Below are positions 11,854 through 23,803 of a DNA stretch of 64,000 bases, in pieces. Position numbers and translations under genes: made by a program. Every line of letters begins with the position of its first letter. Position 1 is the first letter of the stretch. The notes beneath the pieces were generated by a model that was given only the letters and a program-made list of their open reading frames with translations, searched no databases and was not told the origin of the DNA. Source of the DNA: Botrytis cinerea B05.10 (taxonomy: Eukaryota; Ascomycota; Leotiomycetes; Helotiales; Sclerotiniaceae); the NCBI RefSeq assembly GCF_000143535.2, contig NC_037325.1:1116001-1180000 (forward strand). The letters are read 5' to 3'.

Positions 11854-13330
11854 GACTATGATGCGGTAGAACGTAGAGTGGTGCTGTTGAGTATGCGAGA
11901 GGTCGCAAACAATCCAAGAATCCGATGATCTGAATGGACTAAGCTTCTCGATAGGTATTGAGAATTGTGGTGTATGCGATGCCGCAATGCAAAGGCTAAG
12001 TACTCAATTCTATTGATGCATTGAGGATGCAGGATCTGCCGTATGTGCCGTATCTGAGAATGATTCAAATGGGTGTTGTAAGTAAGGACCGTACGTAGAC
12101 AATGTCAATGGAATTGGATGTAGATGGACAAATGGTGGCGGAAGATACCGAGAAGCTGGAGGGATGGTAGCGGCCGCTAGTGCCAAAACCATGACGTTGA
12201 TCATGTGGCCCAGATTGATGTTCAATGGTTCAAGATTGAGTGCTTGAGTAACACATCAATATAAATGATTTTATGCCGTATGGAACTCGGCCTGTACTAA
12301 TATCAGACTCGCAATTCGGACGACAACAGAAGACTGGGAAGACCGGACAAGCTCCTACGAGATCGACACAAAGTACAACTCATGCCTATGAATTGTACGG
12401 TATGCTACTCCGTTTATCAAACGACTAGGTGTTGAGCCGCAATCTCGCCTTATGGAGCCACTGTTACTGCAAAACACGTTCCTACTTCTATCCCATAGGT
12501 CGAGAGTCTTCCTGACCTGTCAGATCAAATGCCCTCGGGCCTCGAGTCATCTCAAGATCTCAAGTGACTACCATGAGACTATGTGGAGTGCGTGGTACGA
12601 GAAGACCCCTACGATACTTGCTGTGGAAAGAAGAAGCTTTCCCATTTGCTTTTTAGTTTTCAGCCCTTCTTGCTTTTCCAGTTGCTAATCCAGTTGCTCC
12701 TACAATCAATGGGTATAGTTGACGCTCTATTTGGAGGAGGAAATATACACCATAACAAATGAACTACAAATGAACCACAGGCGAAGCCATTGGCTTTCGT
12801 GGCGCCAACTAGACCCTCGAATAGCCTTTAGTTGAAACATTATTTTGAATCTCATTTGATCTGGATTGGATGATTCCATGAAAAATCACATACGCCTTCC
12901 ATTCTGTTATGTCCAATACACTTTTCCTACATCGATTCTACCACCTAGGTAGTCAATGAATACAACGTATTTTCAAGTTTTAGCGACAATGATACATATC
13001 AAATCCAGATTGCATTTTATCATCTTAAAACATAACATCTTACACACTAATCATCTAGTTTATGTTCACGATTGAAGGGGAAGAGAGGTTTGTCAAAACC
13101 CTGAATATTATGTTAAAAATGGCGAGCTTTGTAGCTACCACGATTCCCCGGTGAGCCCCTTTCGAAAATTTCCTTGGATTGCCTTGGCCCCACATTCATT
13201 GATAAAAGATTGAAGGGCGGTGGGTGATTCGGCAGAAAAAAGTTCCCAGAACCTCTCAAAAACAGAGAAAAAAGTATCATTTTCACAACAAACTGTCTAC
13301 ATTCAATCCGTGGATTGAAAAATACTAAAC
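11854..13330. other. Divergent promoter region MED6/DHR1
   Basis: 1.5 kb between divergent housekeeping genes. No gene or RNA recognised; open frames are short and featureless. Confidence 0.45.
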
Positions 13331-16300
13331 ATGCCTCCTAAATTTACGCCTCGACAGCGAAAGCATAAAGTGCTTGCGAGAAATAAAGTCAATGATACCG
13401 AGACACCTGTGGACTCCAATGCGACAGAGATCCTCCCCTCCTCGAAAGCCGCACATGAAGAAAAGAAGAAGAAATTGAAGGATGAGCTGGCAGGAGATAA
13501 TAAAATTAGTGGAAAGAAAGCAAAAAGATTAGAGAAATATATCGAGTCGAAGCTGAGGAAGGATGAAAATAGGATATTAATCGAAAAGCTATCAAAGAGG
13601 AATGAAGAAGGAGGATTATATGAGAGTAGTAAGAAATTGGGCCAGGGTTCATTAACCAGGAGGGAACGATTGGCGCGAGCGCTGAAGGAGAGAGAGAGGG
13701 GTATCGATATCGATGGAGATGGAGAAGAACTACTTTTCGAAAAGAGGACGATTAGGGAGATGGAAAGTGAGAGTAGTGGAGAGGATGACGACGAAATCGA
13801 TCAAAAGAAGGAGGGCGGTCTTTTCCAAGGCACTGCGACTACGACATCTTCTGCTCCGATCCCAAAGACGCCCGCGCAAACATTACAATTTGGTGCAGGC
13901 ACAGGTTTAAAGAGGCCACTCGAGGTTGATGATGACGGAAAGCCGGTAATACAAAAACGACAAAGGCGAGGAGGCGTTAAGTCGAGGATATCATCCAAAC
14001 CACAACCCCCGGCCGCGGAACCAGCATGGGAAGGATTTTCTTCGGATTCAGAGGTCGACAGTGACGAAGAGATGAAATCAGATGAGGATTCTGACAATTC
14101 GAATACGCCAGATGAAACAGATGACAAAAAGCGTGCAGAGTTATTGAAACGTCTTACGGGTATTTTTGCCGAAGGTGGTGAGGGGACCGATTCGGAAGAT
14201 AGCAGTGAGGAAGGATCTTCTAATGAAGACAGTAACGAAGACAGCGACGATGAAGACAGCGAAGAAAGCGAGGAGACAAGTGATCCAGAACACGCCCAGC
14301 TGCTAAAGAATATTATGTCTATTTTCGAAGAAAGCAAAGAGGGGGCGCTCCAATCAGCGCTTGGGAACGATAAGGAGGAGAACAACGAAGAAGGATCGTC
14401 AGATGAAGACAGCGATGAAGATGATAGCGATGAGAGTAGTGAAGAGGAAGACGAGGACGAGGACGAGGTTACCTCAAGGAAACAGGAACGCTCATCTGCG
14501 TTCAAAGCCTGGGCAACTCAACAAGTAAATGAAGCTTATGGATACGAGCCATCATCGAATATACCAAATGCGACAGAAACGCCAAGAATAGAAGGATTCG
14601 AACCTCGGCCTTTGGAACAGGATCCTTTACCAGTGGAATTACAACCAACTACCAATCTTTCACGAAAGGCATTTAGTGTTACTATAGAAAGACCTTCAAG
14701 TATTCAAGATGTCAGACTCAAACTCCCAGTCGTAGCCGAAGAACAGAAAATCATGGAAGCAATTCATAACAATAACTTAGTGGTTGTATATGGTGCCACG
14801 GGTTCTGGAAAAACCACTCAAGTACCTCAATTCTTATACGAAGCTGGGTATGGTACTAAAGACTCACCCAATCCCGGAATGATTGGAGTCACACAACCTC
14901 GAAGAGTTGCGGCCGTCAGTATGGCAAAGCGTGTAGGCGATGAGCTTGCTGATCATGGTAAGCGAGTCGCCTATCAGATTCGTTTTGAGGGAACAGTAAG
15001 TTCAGAAACTGCTATCAAGTTCATGACCGATGGTGTGCTTTTGAGAGAGGTTGCACAGGATATTGCTCTAAGAAAATACTCTGCCATTGTTATTGATGAA
15101 GCACACGAGAGGAGTGTGAATACAGATATTCTTATTGGTATGCTCAGTCGAGTGGTAAAGTTAAGAGAGGAAATGGCTGAAGAAGATCCGTCTATCAAAC
15201 CATTGAAACTTATCATCATGTCTGCTACTTTACGAATTACAGATTTTACGGAGAACAAGACATTATTTTCTACTCCACCACCGGTACTTCAAGCGGAGGG
15301 TAGACAATACCCGGTCACTACTCATTTCGCCCGAAAGACGCATCACGATTATGTTGAAGAAGCATTCAGAAAGATTAGCAAAGGACATCGCAAACTTCCT
15401 CCAGGAGGAATCTTGGTATTCTTAACTGGTCAGAATGAAATTACACATCTCAGCAAGAAGTTGAAAGAGGCTTTTAAAATAGGCTCTACTACCACAGGAC
15501 CACAAGTTCGCATATCCGGAAAAGATGCACCTATGGAAGCTGAAGATATCGATTTTGGTGAAACGATGGACACGACAAATGACGATTATGTCGACGATGA
15601 TGACGAAGTTACATTTAATGATGATGAAGATTTTGATATTGGAGAGGAAGCAGATACTGGACCTTCAAAGATGCACATACTACCATTATATTCCTTACTG
15701 CCCACGAAAGAGCAATTGAGAGTTTTTGAACCGCCTCCTGATGGTTCACGATTGATTGTATTGGCCACTAACGTTGCTGAAACGTCTCTCACAATCCCTG
15801 GTATTCGTTATGTTTTCGATTGTGGAAGATCAAAAGAACGCAAATACGACAAAACAACTGGAGTACAAAGTTTCGAGGTCGGATGGATTAGCAAAGCCAG
15901 TGCAAGTCAACGTGCAGGTCGTGCAGGTCGTACTGGTCCTGGACATTGCTATCGATTTTATTCATCAGCTGTTTATGAGAGAGATTTCGAAGAATTCGCG
16001 GAGCCGGAAATCTTACGAATGCCCATCGAAGGTGTGGTATTACAACTCAAGTCCATGAATTTGCAACACGTTGTCAATTTCCCATTCCCAACTCCACCAG
16101 ATAGACAAAGTCTTGCTAGCTCCGAGAAACTTCTTACTTACCTCTCTGCAATTTCTCCTTCTGGTCAAATAACCCCAACTGGTTCCACCATGTCTATCTT
16201 CCCACTTTCGCCACGATTTGCTCGAATTCTCTTAGTAGGACATTTACACGATTGCCTTCCCTACACTATCGCTCTTGTAGCAGGTCTCTCTGCTGCCGAT

Positions 16301-17257
16301 ATATTTATTCCCGAAAACCAAGTCATCCCTGCCGCTACTCCCCGCGAAGACGAAGACTCATACCTGACTACTGCCGAGAAAATCGAACAAGACGCTCGCG
16401 CAAATCTCCGCCGCCAATTCAACAAAGTTCACCAATCGTTCTGTTTCCTTGACGATAGATCCGATGCCATTAAACTTCTGCAAGCCGTTGGTGAATTTGC
16501 CCACGAACCCACAGAATCATGGTGCGCGTCTCACTATGTACGCTACAAGACTCTCAAGGAAATCTCGCAACTGCGTCGTCAAATCACAGATCTTTTGAGA
16601 ACCAATATACCAGCATTCGCAACATTGAAGTACGAAGAGAAACTAGCGCCCCCAACTGCTAAACAAGTCAAAGCACTTAAACAGATGGTTGCCGCAGGAT
16701 TTATCGACCATGTCGCCATTCGAGCAGATTTGGCCCCGACACAACCTGAAGCTTACAGGAAACCCAAGAGAGCAATCGACGTTCCTTATCTCACACTCTT
16801 TCCCTCCCATCTTCGTGTTCCCAACAAACACAACGATGAAGACCAAGAACAAGACAAAGCAGTCTATATCCACCCTGCGTCTCCTTTATCCCATCTGTCT
16901 CCAAATGAATGTCCTGAATATATCATCTACTCGTATTTGCAAAAACCGGCTGAGGATGTTAATGCAGATGGATCGAGAAAGAGACAGAAGACTAGAATGC
17001 ATAGCTTGACGGATGTTACCGGAGGACAACTTGCGGGTCTGGCCAAGGGGACAAGTTTGTTGGAGTATGGAAAACCGATCAAGGAGGTAATGGTTAAGGA
17101 TAAGAAGACGGGGAAGGATGCGGGTGCAGAGGAAATGAGAGAGTGTTGGGTGGTGCCTTATTTGAGAGCGGAGGGGTCGGGAGGTTTGGGCTGGCCATTG
17201 CCGGCTAGGAAAGTTGTGCAGAAAAAGGTTAAAGGGAAAGGATGGATTGTTGAATAA
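13331..17257 (+). CDS. ECM16: DEAH-box RNA helicase Dhr1/Ecm16 (DHX37 type)
   Basis: Single exon, 1308 aa. Residues 1-400 are charged: basic at first, then long acidic Ser/Asp/Glu blocks. The helicase core follows: Walker A GATGSGKT at ~488, TQPRRVAA, DEAH at 589-592, SAT at 631, and motif VI QRAGRAGRTGPG at ~860. HA2 and OB-fold (DUF1605) regions follow to the C-terminus. The order, acidic insert in the core (~740-770) and length match Dhr1/DHX37, which releases U3 snoRNA from pre-40S particles in the nucleolus. No intron is needed. A minus-strand open frame at 13801-14505 is only the shadow of the acidic repeats. Confidence 0.93.
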   Translation: MPPKFTPRQRKHKVLARNKVNDTETPVDSNATEILPSSKAAHEEKKKKLKDELAGDNKISGKKAKRLEKYIESKLRKDENRILIEKLSKRNEEGGLYESSKKLGQGSLTRRERLARALKERERGIDIDGDGEELLFEKRTIREMESESSGEDDDEIDQKKEGGLFQGTATTTSSAPIPKTPAQTLQFGAGTGLKRPLEVDDDGKPVIQKRQRRGGVKSRISSKPQPPAAEPAWEGFSSDSEVDSDEEMKSDEDSDNSNTPDETDDKKRAELLKRLTGIFAEGGEGTDSEDSSEEGSSNEDSNEDSDDEDSEESEETSDPEHAQLLKNIMSIFEESKEGALQSALGNDKEENNEEGSSDEDSDEDDSDESSEEEDEDEDEVTSRKQERSSAFKAWATQQVNEAYGYEPSSNIPNATETPRIEGFEPRPLEQDPLPVELQPTTNLSRKAFSVTIERPSSIQDVRLKLPVVAEEQKIMEAIHNNNLVVVYGATGSGKTTQVPQFLYEAGYGTKDSPNPGMIGVTQPRRVAAVSMAKRVGDELADHGKRVAYQIRFEGTVSSETAIKFMTDGVLLREVAQDIALRKYSAIVIDEAHERSVNTDILIGMLSRVVKLREEMAEEDPSIKPLKLIIMSATLRITDFTENKTLFSTPPPVLQAEGRQYPVTTHFARKTHHDYVEEAFRKISKGHRKLPPGGILVFLTGQNEITHLSKKLKEAFKIGSTTTGPQVRISGKDAPMEAEDIDFGETMDTTNDDYVDDDDEVTFNDDEDFDIGEEADTGPSKMHILPLYSLLPTKEQLRVFEPPPDGSRLIVLATNVAETSLTIPGIRYVFDCGRSKERKYDKTTGVQSFEVGWISKASASQRAGRAGRTGPGHCYRFYSSAVYERDFEEFAEPEILRMPIEGVVLQLKSMNLQHVVNFPFPTPPDRQSLASSEKLLTYLSAISPSGQITPTGSTMSIFPLSPRFARILLVGHLHDCLPYTIALVAGLSAADIFIPENQVIPAATPREDEDSYLTTAEKIEQDARANLRRQFNKVHQSFCFLDDRSDAIKLLQAVGEFAHEPTESWCASHYVRYKTLKEISQLRRQITDLLRTNIPAFATLKYEEKLAPPTAKQVKALKQMVAAGFIDHVAIRADLAPTQPEAYRKPKRAIDVPYLTLFPSHLRVPNKHNDEDQEQDKAVYIHPASPLSHLSPNECPEYIIYSYLQKPAEDVNADGSRKRQKTRMHSLTDVTGGQLAGLAKGTSLLEYGKPIKEVMVKDKKTGKDAGAEEMRECWVVPYLRAEGSGGLGWPLPARKVVQKKVKGKGWIVE

Positions 17258-18747
17258 ATGGATAGATACCTAGATTGATGTTGTTTTTGACGGAGATTAC
17301 AATCTCCATAAAGTTGGTTGAATAGAATATTGGTTGTCTAGTCGATTTGATGAGAGATGAATTATTATGTGGAATTTACACAGAAGATGTGAAGTATATG
17401 TGGCATTGAGAGAATTGCTACTTGCGCGTAATAAGCCATCTCTGAGATTGATTCGCTTAGCTAGGCTTTTATATACAAGTGTATATCTAAATAACCATAT
17501 TGGTATACATCGCAAGGTTGTAAATTCGACTTGTCGGTCGTATGCATATCATGACCAATCATGACAGATGCCGTTTCACACGACAGAGCCAAGCTCTTAA
17601 TAATATGAATGTCATACGAATGAAGGGTTATATAGTCTAGAGAGTTTGGGAATATAGGAAGGATACTTTCTAGATTCCTGTGGGCTCAGTCGTCCTCGCT
17701 CTACCTTTTTCTCATCTCGGATTCTCGCTGATGTGTTTCGTGAAATATCTTCATATCACCCCAGAGGTGTCCTATCCGTACGATGCAGTCAACACTGCTT
17801 AGGCATTCAACGTGTAGTCGGAAATGAATCTGATCGCAAATCAGAGAATTGTAATTATGAAACCTCCACAACTCCAGCAATTGCGCTTCAATCTCATCGG
17901 TTCTTTGATATTATCGCAATCAATGGTTCGTAGCGAGCGCTGACATACAGGTTGAGACTTCGACTTCGCCGGCTAGTACTACAGTAGAGCCCAGTGAAGA
18001 TTCATAGGAATAAGTCATGCGACTTGGTGCATTTTGGAGCTTATGATCCAAGAAGCTCCGGGCGAGACGAAGATCTATATAATCAGGATGGGTTTCCTTC
18101 CTATAGAGCTTCGTGGTCGAGATCAATCATTTAGTATTCTCTACTATTAGGTACGAATTTTAACCTTTGCTATTATTACTCTAAGTCCCTACTTAATTCC
18201 TAGTAATAAATTTACCTCGTAGTCCGTGGATAGTCTTAGACTCGATATGGACGTCAATCTAATCAATCAATCAATCTACGGTGAGAGCGAGATATAGCTC
18301 ACTACGTCGTTTAGTAGCGCGATAATAGCGATCTGTGACAGTGACATCCTGTTTATCATCTGCAAAATGTGTCAGCGCCAAACAGATGACCGGCAGGAAG
18401 TTGTACGTCTTCGGCCAGAATTTGGAATGAGATCATTTTACCGACGTAATAAACTCTGTAACAATCAATACAATCAAGTAGCACGCTCAACTTCTGATAG
18501 GAAATACATTCATTCTGCACAATCTATGCTATTTAACCGATCTTATCAGGAGATAGATGTTGGGCTGGTCACGTGCAAGTAGCACACGGAGTAGGGTGAC
18601 ATCGGGCAAAAGGCCTGATAGGAGAACATATTTATAGAAAGGAAGCTTCTTGGAATCCTTATTTTTCTTCTTCGGCTTTCATTTTTAACAATAGAAACAC
18701 ATTATCCATCATCTTCCATCAGATCTCCTGTTACTCAATCCTACAAA
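17258..18747. other. Intergenic, DHR1 to small membrane gene
   Basis: No supported gene. 18130-18350 has an odd, CG-containing composition that may be an old transposon scrap, but no ends were found. CACGTG lies at 18570-18575. Confidence 0.35.
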
Positions 18748-19287
18748 ATGCCAAACCAATCATCAGTCAACAGATCCCTCTCCACCATCCGCACCGAGCT
18801 TGAAATCCTCTCTCAAAACGACGTTCTTTCTCTCCCTCAATTCCAGTCTATCATGGCGCAACTACCCGTAAGTATATCACCCGTCAAAACCTGCTCCTAC
18901 CAATTCACCGCGAGCATCACCAATGAAACCAAAATGCAAACAGAATACTCACTATTATCACAGCAACAAAATGGCTCCCAAACACAATATACCGACTACC
19001 GCTACAATCCCACTACCAATTCCAATCCTCAGAAAATGGCGCAAGAAGATCAGGATCTAAATCATCCTGAACATCTTGCTCATCGTAAGGTATTGCGGAT
19101 TTTCATTCAGCTTCCTTCCTCTCTCTCTTCTTTCTGGTCTATATGGAGTGGGCGCTATATAAAATAGTAACAAAATCAACAGAATCATGAATGGGCAAAA
19201 GCAATGGCTTTTAAGTTTGAGATTGCGGCTGTATTGGGAGCAGTATTAGCAGTCGTTTTCTATAGTACTATCATGGATAATCTATAG
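18748..19287 (+). CDS. LSB1/PIN3-like N-terminal domain protein, no SH3
   Basis: The start MPNQSSVNRSLSTIRTELEI matches the N-terminus of fungal Lsb1/Pin3-type SH3 proteins (VNRSL..IRTELE.L...). Those proteins normally continue into an SH3 domain, which is absent here. The final exon (19183-19287) encodes a predicted membrane segment (FEIAAVLGAVLAVVFYSTIM). Simplest model: exons 18748-19089 and 19183-19287, 148 aa. A strong GTAAGT at 18868 with CACAG at 18961-18963 allows a further in-frame 96-nt intron, giving 116 aa and QLPQQNG at the junction, which looks more family-like. Either way the SH3 domain is missing. Function unknown. Confidence 0.6.
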
Positions 19288-19712
19288 ATCATCTGCGTGT
19301 TGGTGGATATTCGCTTAAATTTGAAGCTTTTGACAGATCACTAAATAGCCTGTAGCAATTTTATAACCTCGATTCACCTCCAGATTATAATATTGATGTT
19401 AATATCTATATTAATTATAAATTTGTTTACATGATATCGGTAGATCAATATCATGATAGTAGGTAAGTGTTGGCATTAATCAATCACCCTGGGGTGATAG
19501 CTTATGTAAATATCGCTAATATCTTTTATTAAATTGGGTAGTATAGTAGTATCGTGGTATTCTTTGCTATTGATGTAAGTAGTAGAAAATATGAGAATAG
19601 ATTCTACATACTTCATCTAAGCTAGCGGAACTCGCAGCTAAATGGGCCTAAATATACCGCAGCGACAAGCATTTGAAGCCGAATTTCATCGGTGAAGTGC
19701 AGAAATTGATCA
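19288..19712. other. Intergenic, convergent genes
   Basis: AT-rich, nothing recognised. Confidence 0.5.
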
Positions 19713-20495
19713 TCACTTAGTACCGGGCTTGTCGTAATCTTCCCACTCAGAAACCCAATCGACAAGTTGATTCCAGTTAACGCAAAAATGTTCAGCCTCA
19801 AATCCCGTCACCCCATTGTTTTCTAAGTCTTTGACTTCAACTGTTGTGTCAGGTCTACATATCAAAGCGTTTCTTATTAGTTCGATGCAGTGAGTAATGT
19901 GGAGTGGTGCAAAATGGTCCGAGAGGCCTTTAGGGTCAAAGTCAATCGTCGACGCTCCATCATGGACAGCCACGCTGGCATCGTATAAAGTCCAATATGC
20001 TAGCCTTATCTTATCGAGGCAATGCAGCTGATGAAAGACTGCAAAGTCGGCACGCTCTCGAGAAACTCTTGGGTGACGGAAAAACCCTCCTTGGGCTGGA
20101 AACATTGACTCCCATGCCGCATCTGCTGCTGGACCACTTTCAGCGAATGTTTGGTTGTAAACAAACTTGTGCTCTTGTAAAGGTACTGCGGAATGATTAG
20201 CTTACATCTCAGTCACTCAGACAGATCTGGAAAACATTGGGAGGGACAAGTTACGGTCAATATTTGGCTGACACCCACTGGCAATATCTCGGTATGGCAT
20301 GTAGTACCGCCCAGTGACAAAACTAGCACTAATTCCAAACACAAAGAAGAAGGAGATAAGAATGACTCGAACGTTGAAAAGCGAATAAGTAGAGCCGCAT
20401 AATTTTCGAGTATCAAGCTGATCATTCTCTAGGGAAGGGGGTTGGTAACCCCTTCTTGAGGACAGAAATTGAGATGTGGTTTGAATGTGGCTCAT
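19713..20495 (-). CDS. UstYa-like oxidase (DUF3328) A
   Basis: Two exons, 20495-20255 and 20185-19713, 237 aa; the 69-nt intron uses GTAACT...CCGCAG. A single membrane segment lies at ~42-62 after a short cytosolic tail. The lumenal domain has AADAAWESMFP, the first HxxHC motif HQLHC at 132-136 and the second HITHC at 176-180, followed by IELIRNALICRPDTT. Both motifs are intact, as in active UstYa/UstYb proteins, which act in oxidative cyclisation of ribosomal peptides (ustiloxin, phomopsin, asperipin). With the second DUF3328 gene and the repeat precursor it forms a candidate RiPP cluster. DUF3328 proteins also serve other mycotoxin pathways, so the role is inferred from context. Confidence 0.88.
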
Positions 20496-22675
20496 GGTGC
20501 TAGTCACATGTAATGGAAAGCGACTCAAGATCTTTGAAAACGAAAACACAAAGTAGAACAAAAATAAGTTTTACCCTCTAGAAACTTTACATACAAGTCA
20601 GTATCCATCAAAGCGACCAGAGAAATGTTTTGTTGTTGTAAGAACAATTACAAGAAACTCGGCGATCTGCTTCTCCCGAGTCTCTTTCGCTCCCGCGATA
20701 GCAGATCACAGCATGGACCAGACATGCGCCAGACATCATGCCATGGTGATCAATTTTTCATCGTCTTCTTATCTAAAGGCGTTCCACTTCTTTTCCAAAA
20801 TCAAGTTTGCGTGCATGCCCTCGTAGCTGTTGCGACACAAGTGAATATGCAAACATGAGTGCACTAGCACATTATCGCACAGTCGTATTGCATACAGTTC
20901 CTGTAACTCTAAATCACAAATAGATAAGCATAACATCAAATTATATTAACTCTAAAGATGTCGTAATCACTACTGAGTTGATACCAACAGTAGCTATTCC
21001 GATTGGCTTTGTGTTTAGAGCGACTCCACCTTCCTAGATCCCTATCGGGTGCGTGTTCCGATCGGCTCTACGGCACTCTACGGCACTCTACAATTCTTCC
21101 CCCACAACTTTTCCATCAGTTAAATGGAGGGTAATTTGTTGAAGAAAATGTTCCAAGTTTTAAGATCAGCATTCGGCACTAAGTACTTTGTGATGAAGAT
21201 TTTCCAATACGGTAGCTAGCGGGGGGTGGGTACGGGGTAGTTCCCGTTGATAAGTTCGGTTCATAATTTTGTCCTAGGATGAGGAAATTGACCTATTTCA
21301 TGACTCGAACAGGGGAGACAGGGGAATGCCCACGTTCAACGGCTACCAATCAGGGCCGAGAATCAAAATTCTAAGCAGAATTCCTTGCACCTCTAGCAGG
21401 AGCTTGAGATCTTCCAAAGTGCAGGACGAAGACCATTACTCTCATTGGTATGTGCCTGCTCGAACTCTACTAAAGAAGTACTCAATTTTGATAGCCACCA
21501 GGATGCGTATCTACCTGAGTCAAGCATAACGGATATCTTCAGTCAACAAGGCAGTTGGTATACACGGCATGTTCGAAAAAGGAAGTTGTCTTTCAAAGAT
21601 ATTCAAGGTGTAAGATTATGGAAGTGCTTTTGATTTGAGGAACATTCTCTCTATTTCAATTGAAAGATATGTGACGTACTTTCCACGCTGCTATCTACAC
21701 GCTTTCAAAAGTCATACGGCATAGACCGAAGTTACCACGATTGCTCGCGCTCACCTGAATCGACTACCTAGATACACTATCACGCAACTACAGTACGCCA
21801 CTGCTTTGAATATACTATCCTCAAAGTGGAAGTATGTGAACGCAGTGAATGGCTCCAATTCAATGGCTAATATTGTAATCCTATACGAATGCGAAAGACA
21901 CTAGCTCTTTCACTAGTCCTTGTTTGGAGACCTGCCACTTCTTGTAAATAGCTAACTCTTTAGATAGAATAAAGCTTGACATTTGGACCTACCATCGTAG
22001 GTGCTACGTCATCTGTATCCTTCTCATACAAGCAGGAAGTCTTGTATCCTAGCCTATACCTAAGGATGAGAATAGGATGGAATCCTTCCTTAGCTGATTT
22101 TATCGGACTCTAGAGATACGGTTAGGGCCAGTAGATTTTAGCTGCCAGCCCGATATTGACGACATGTCCTAGCACTGAACCTACCTAAATTGCTACATTT
22201 TGGGAAAAGCAAGCTTGCTCTACCAATGTCTTACAGAATACGTAGCCAAATAAGACACCAGGCCTAATAGCACTGGTAGCCAGTTCTTTTCCGTGACGAG
22301 AATATTTCAGCTGGGCGGGAAACTCACGGGTGTGGTCTGCGTTTCACGGATGATGAAATATGAGGTTTATTCGATCTACTCAAGCTACGGCCTGCTGATA
22401 CAAATTTACATCTATTGTTCTGGTATTGTCTTGGGTATGATAAGTATTGAAATCAGTAGGTGTTCATAATGTTTTTCATGATTCTTGCTAGCTAAAAGGT
22501 TGAAAAGAATAAAAAGTGAGGATACAATAGTTTACACCCCGTATAGCACATCTAGTGCTAATGTTTACACTGCCCCAAATTGGCTACAACTACAAACTTG
22601 TAAATCCCGACACATGAATTCTGCTGAAATAACGAGCCACTTTCCTAGACACATGCCGATTTCCGAATTCCGGTA
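20496..22675. other. Intergenic within the candidate cluster
   Basis: 2.2 kb with no supported gene. It contains the promoter of the UstYa-like gene at its left end. A tandem CTACGGCACT repeat lies near 21068-21090. 21960-22200 has the look of decayed mobile DNA, but no ends were identified. Confidence 0.35.
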
Positions 22676-23803
22676 TCATTCCTGACGCATGGACGGCACC
22701 GCATCAGGATCAAAGGGAGGCTCACCCTCAAATTCCATGATATGTCCATTCTCTGGCTTCAATAGATCGACATCTATCCGATCAGTGCCGTCTTTATCCA
22801 CTTGATTGTCACGAGCATATTCCAAGATAGCATCAAAATTGCGACATTGATGCTGGACATTAAAATTTGGGTTTGGATTGACTTTCCCCTTCAGCCAATT
22901 GTAAGTGACGATACCAGTATCAGCATCGCACATCAGCTTCTGTCGGAGAACATCCGCGCAATGGTCTAGAGAGCAAGAATTTTCGGTTAGCAAAGTAGTA
23001 GAGCTCTTGGTTTCAAATACGACTCACCCAGATGACCGTACCACATTTCTGGGTGGCTGTTCTTGAATTTTGTTTGTTCGGTATAATACTCAGGATAAGC
23101 TGCATTCCATAACGATTGCTTTGACGAGGTTAGAAATCAGCTCTTGAATGGACTTCTGGACTACTTACGACACAATGTATCTGATGAATTGTCTCAAAAA
23201 GTGCTAGTCGACCACCTCCAAGGCTACTTGGTAGTTTGACTGCGTATTTGGAAGCGTTTAGGTGCTGGAAGACGTCCTCCGAGATACTCATCGCTCCCAC
23301 TTGAAAGTTGTCAGTTAATTCCTAAAAAAGAAGAACCTACTTACACATTGTAATCTCGTCCCATAACGCATCAACTTCGGGCGATGGCGGACCCTTATAA
23401 GGAGAGGAGCGATCAAATGTGCCATCAAATCTCACATTTGATTTAGGTGCCGATACGAGATCTCTGAGTTTAGTGTTCTGGACTAGACGGGCCGTTTTTT
23501 AGTATACCATAATAGAAAAATCAATGAGAAGTAAAGGTAGATAGGTATACTCCATTGAATATCGTTTGATTTGGAATCGAATCTTTTTCTGCTCAAAGCC
23601 AGACTAAGTATGATGAATGTGAGAAGAGCTCCCAAGAAAAAAGATATGATCAAATAAGCAGCATTACATCCAAGGTAAGAGTGATGAAAGTTTTTAGCGC
23701 CTTTTTCTGGCCCGTTGATCTCTTCATGAAGAAGACTTTCTTCGACATCTTTTGGGTTCCAGGCGGGCTCGTCTTCAGACTGAGTCGAACGTCTTTCTGA
23801 CAT
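22676..23803 (-). CDS. UstYb-like oxidase (DUF3328) B
   Basis: Five exons: 23803-23551, 23482-23345, 23299-23169, 23118-23028, 22965-22676; 300 aa, in phase. It has a cytosolic N-terminus, a membrane segment at ~47-70, the family signature YKGPPSPEVDALWDEI, then SLGGGRLALFETIHQIHCV with HQIHC at 169-173, and the second motif HLDHC at 203-207 followed by ADVLRQKLMCDADTG. The C-terminal extension after the second motif is about 90 residues, longer than in gene A. It clearly differs in sequence from gene A, so the two are distinct subfamily members, as ustYa/ustYb are. Inferred role: tyrosine-linked cyclisation of the peptide cores encoded at 25887-26498. Confidence 0.9.

Noticed and set aside
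13801..14505. Minus-strand Ser-rich 234-codon frame
   Set aside because: Antisense shadow of acidic GAA/GAC repeats in DHR1.
21326..21633. Overlapping plus-strand frames in the cluster gap
   Set aside because: No domain, no good splice partners, no signal peptide.
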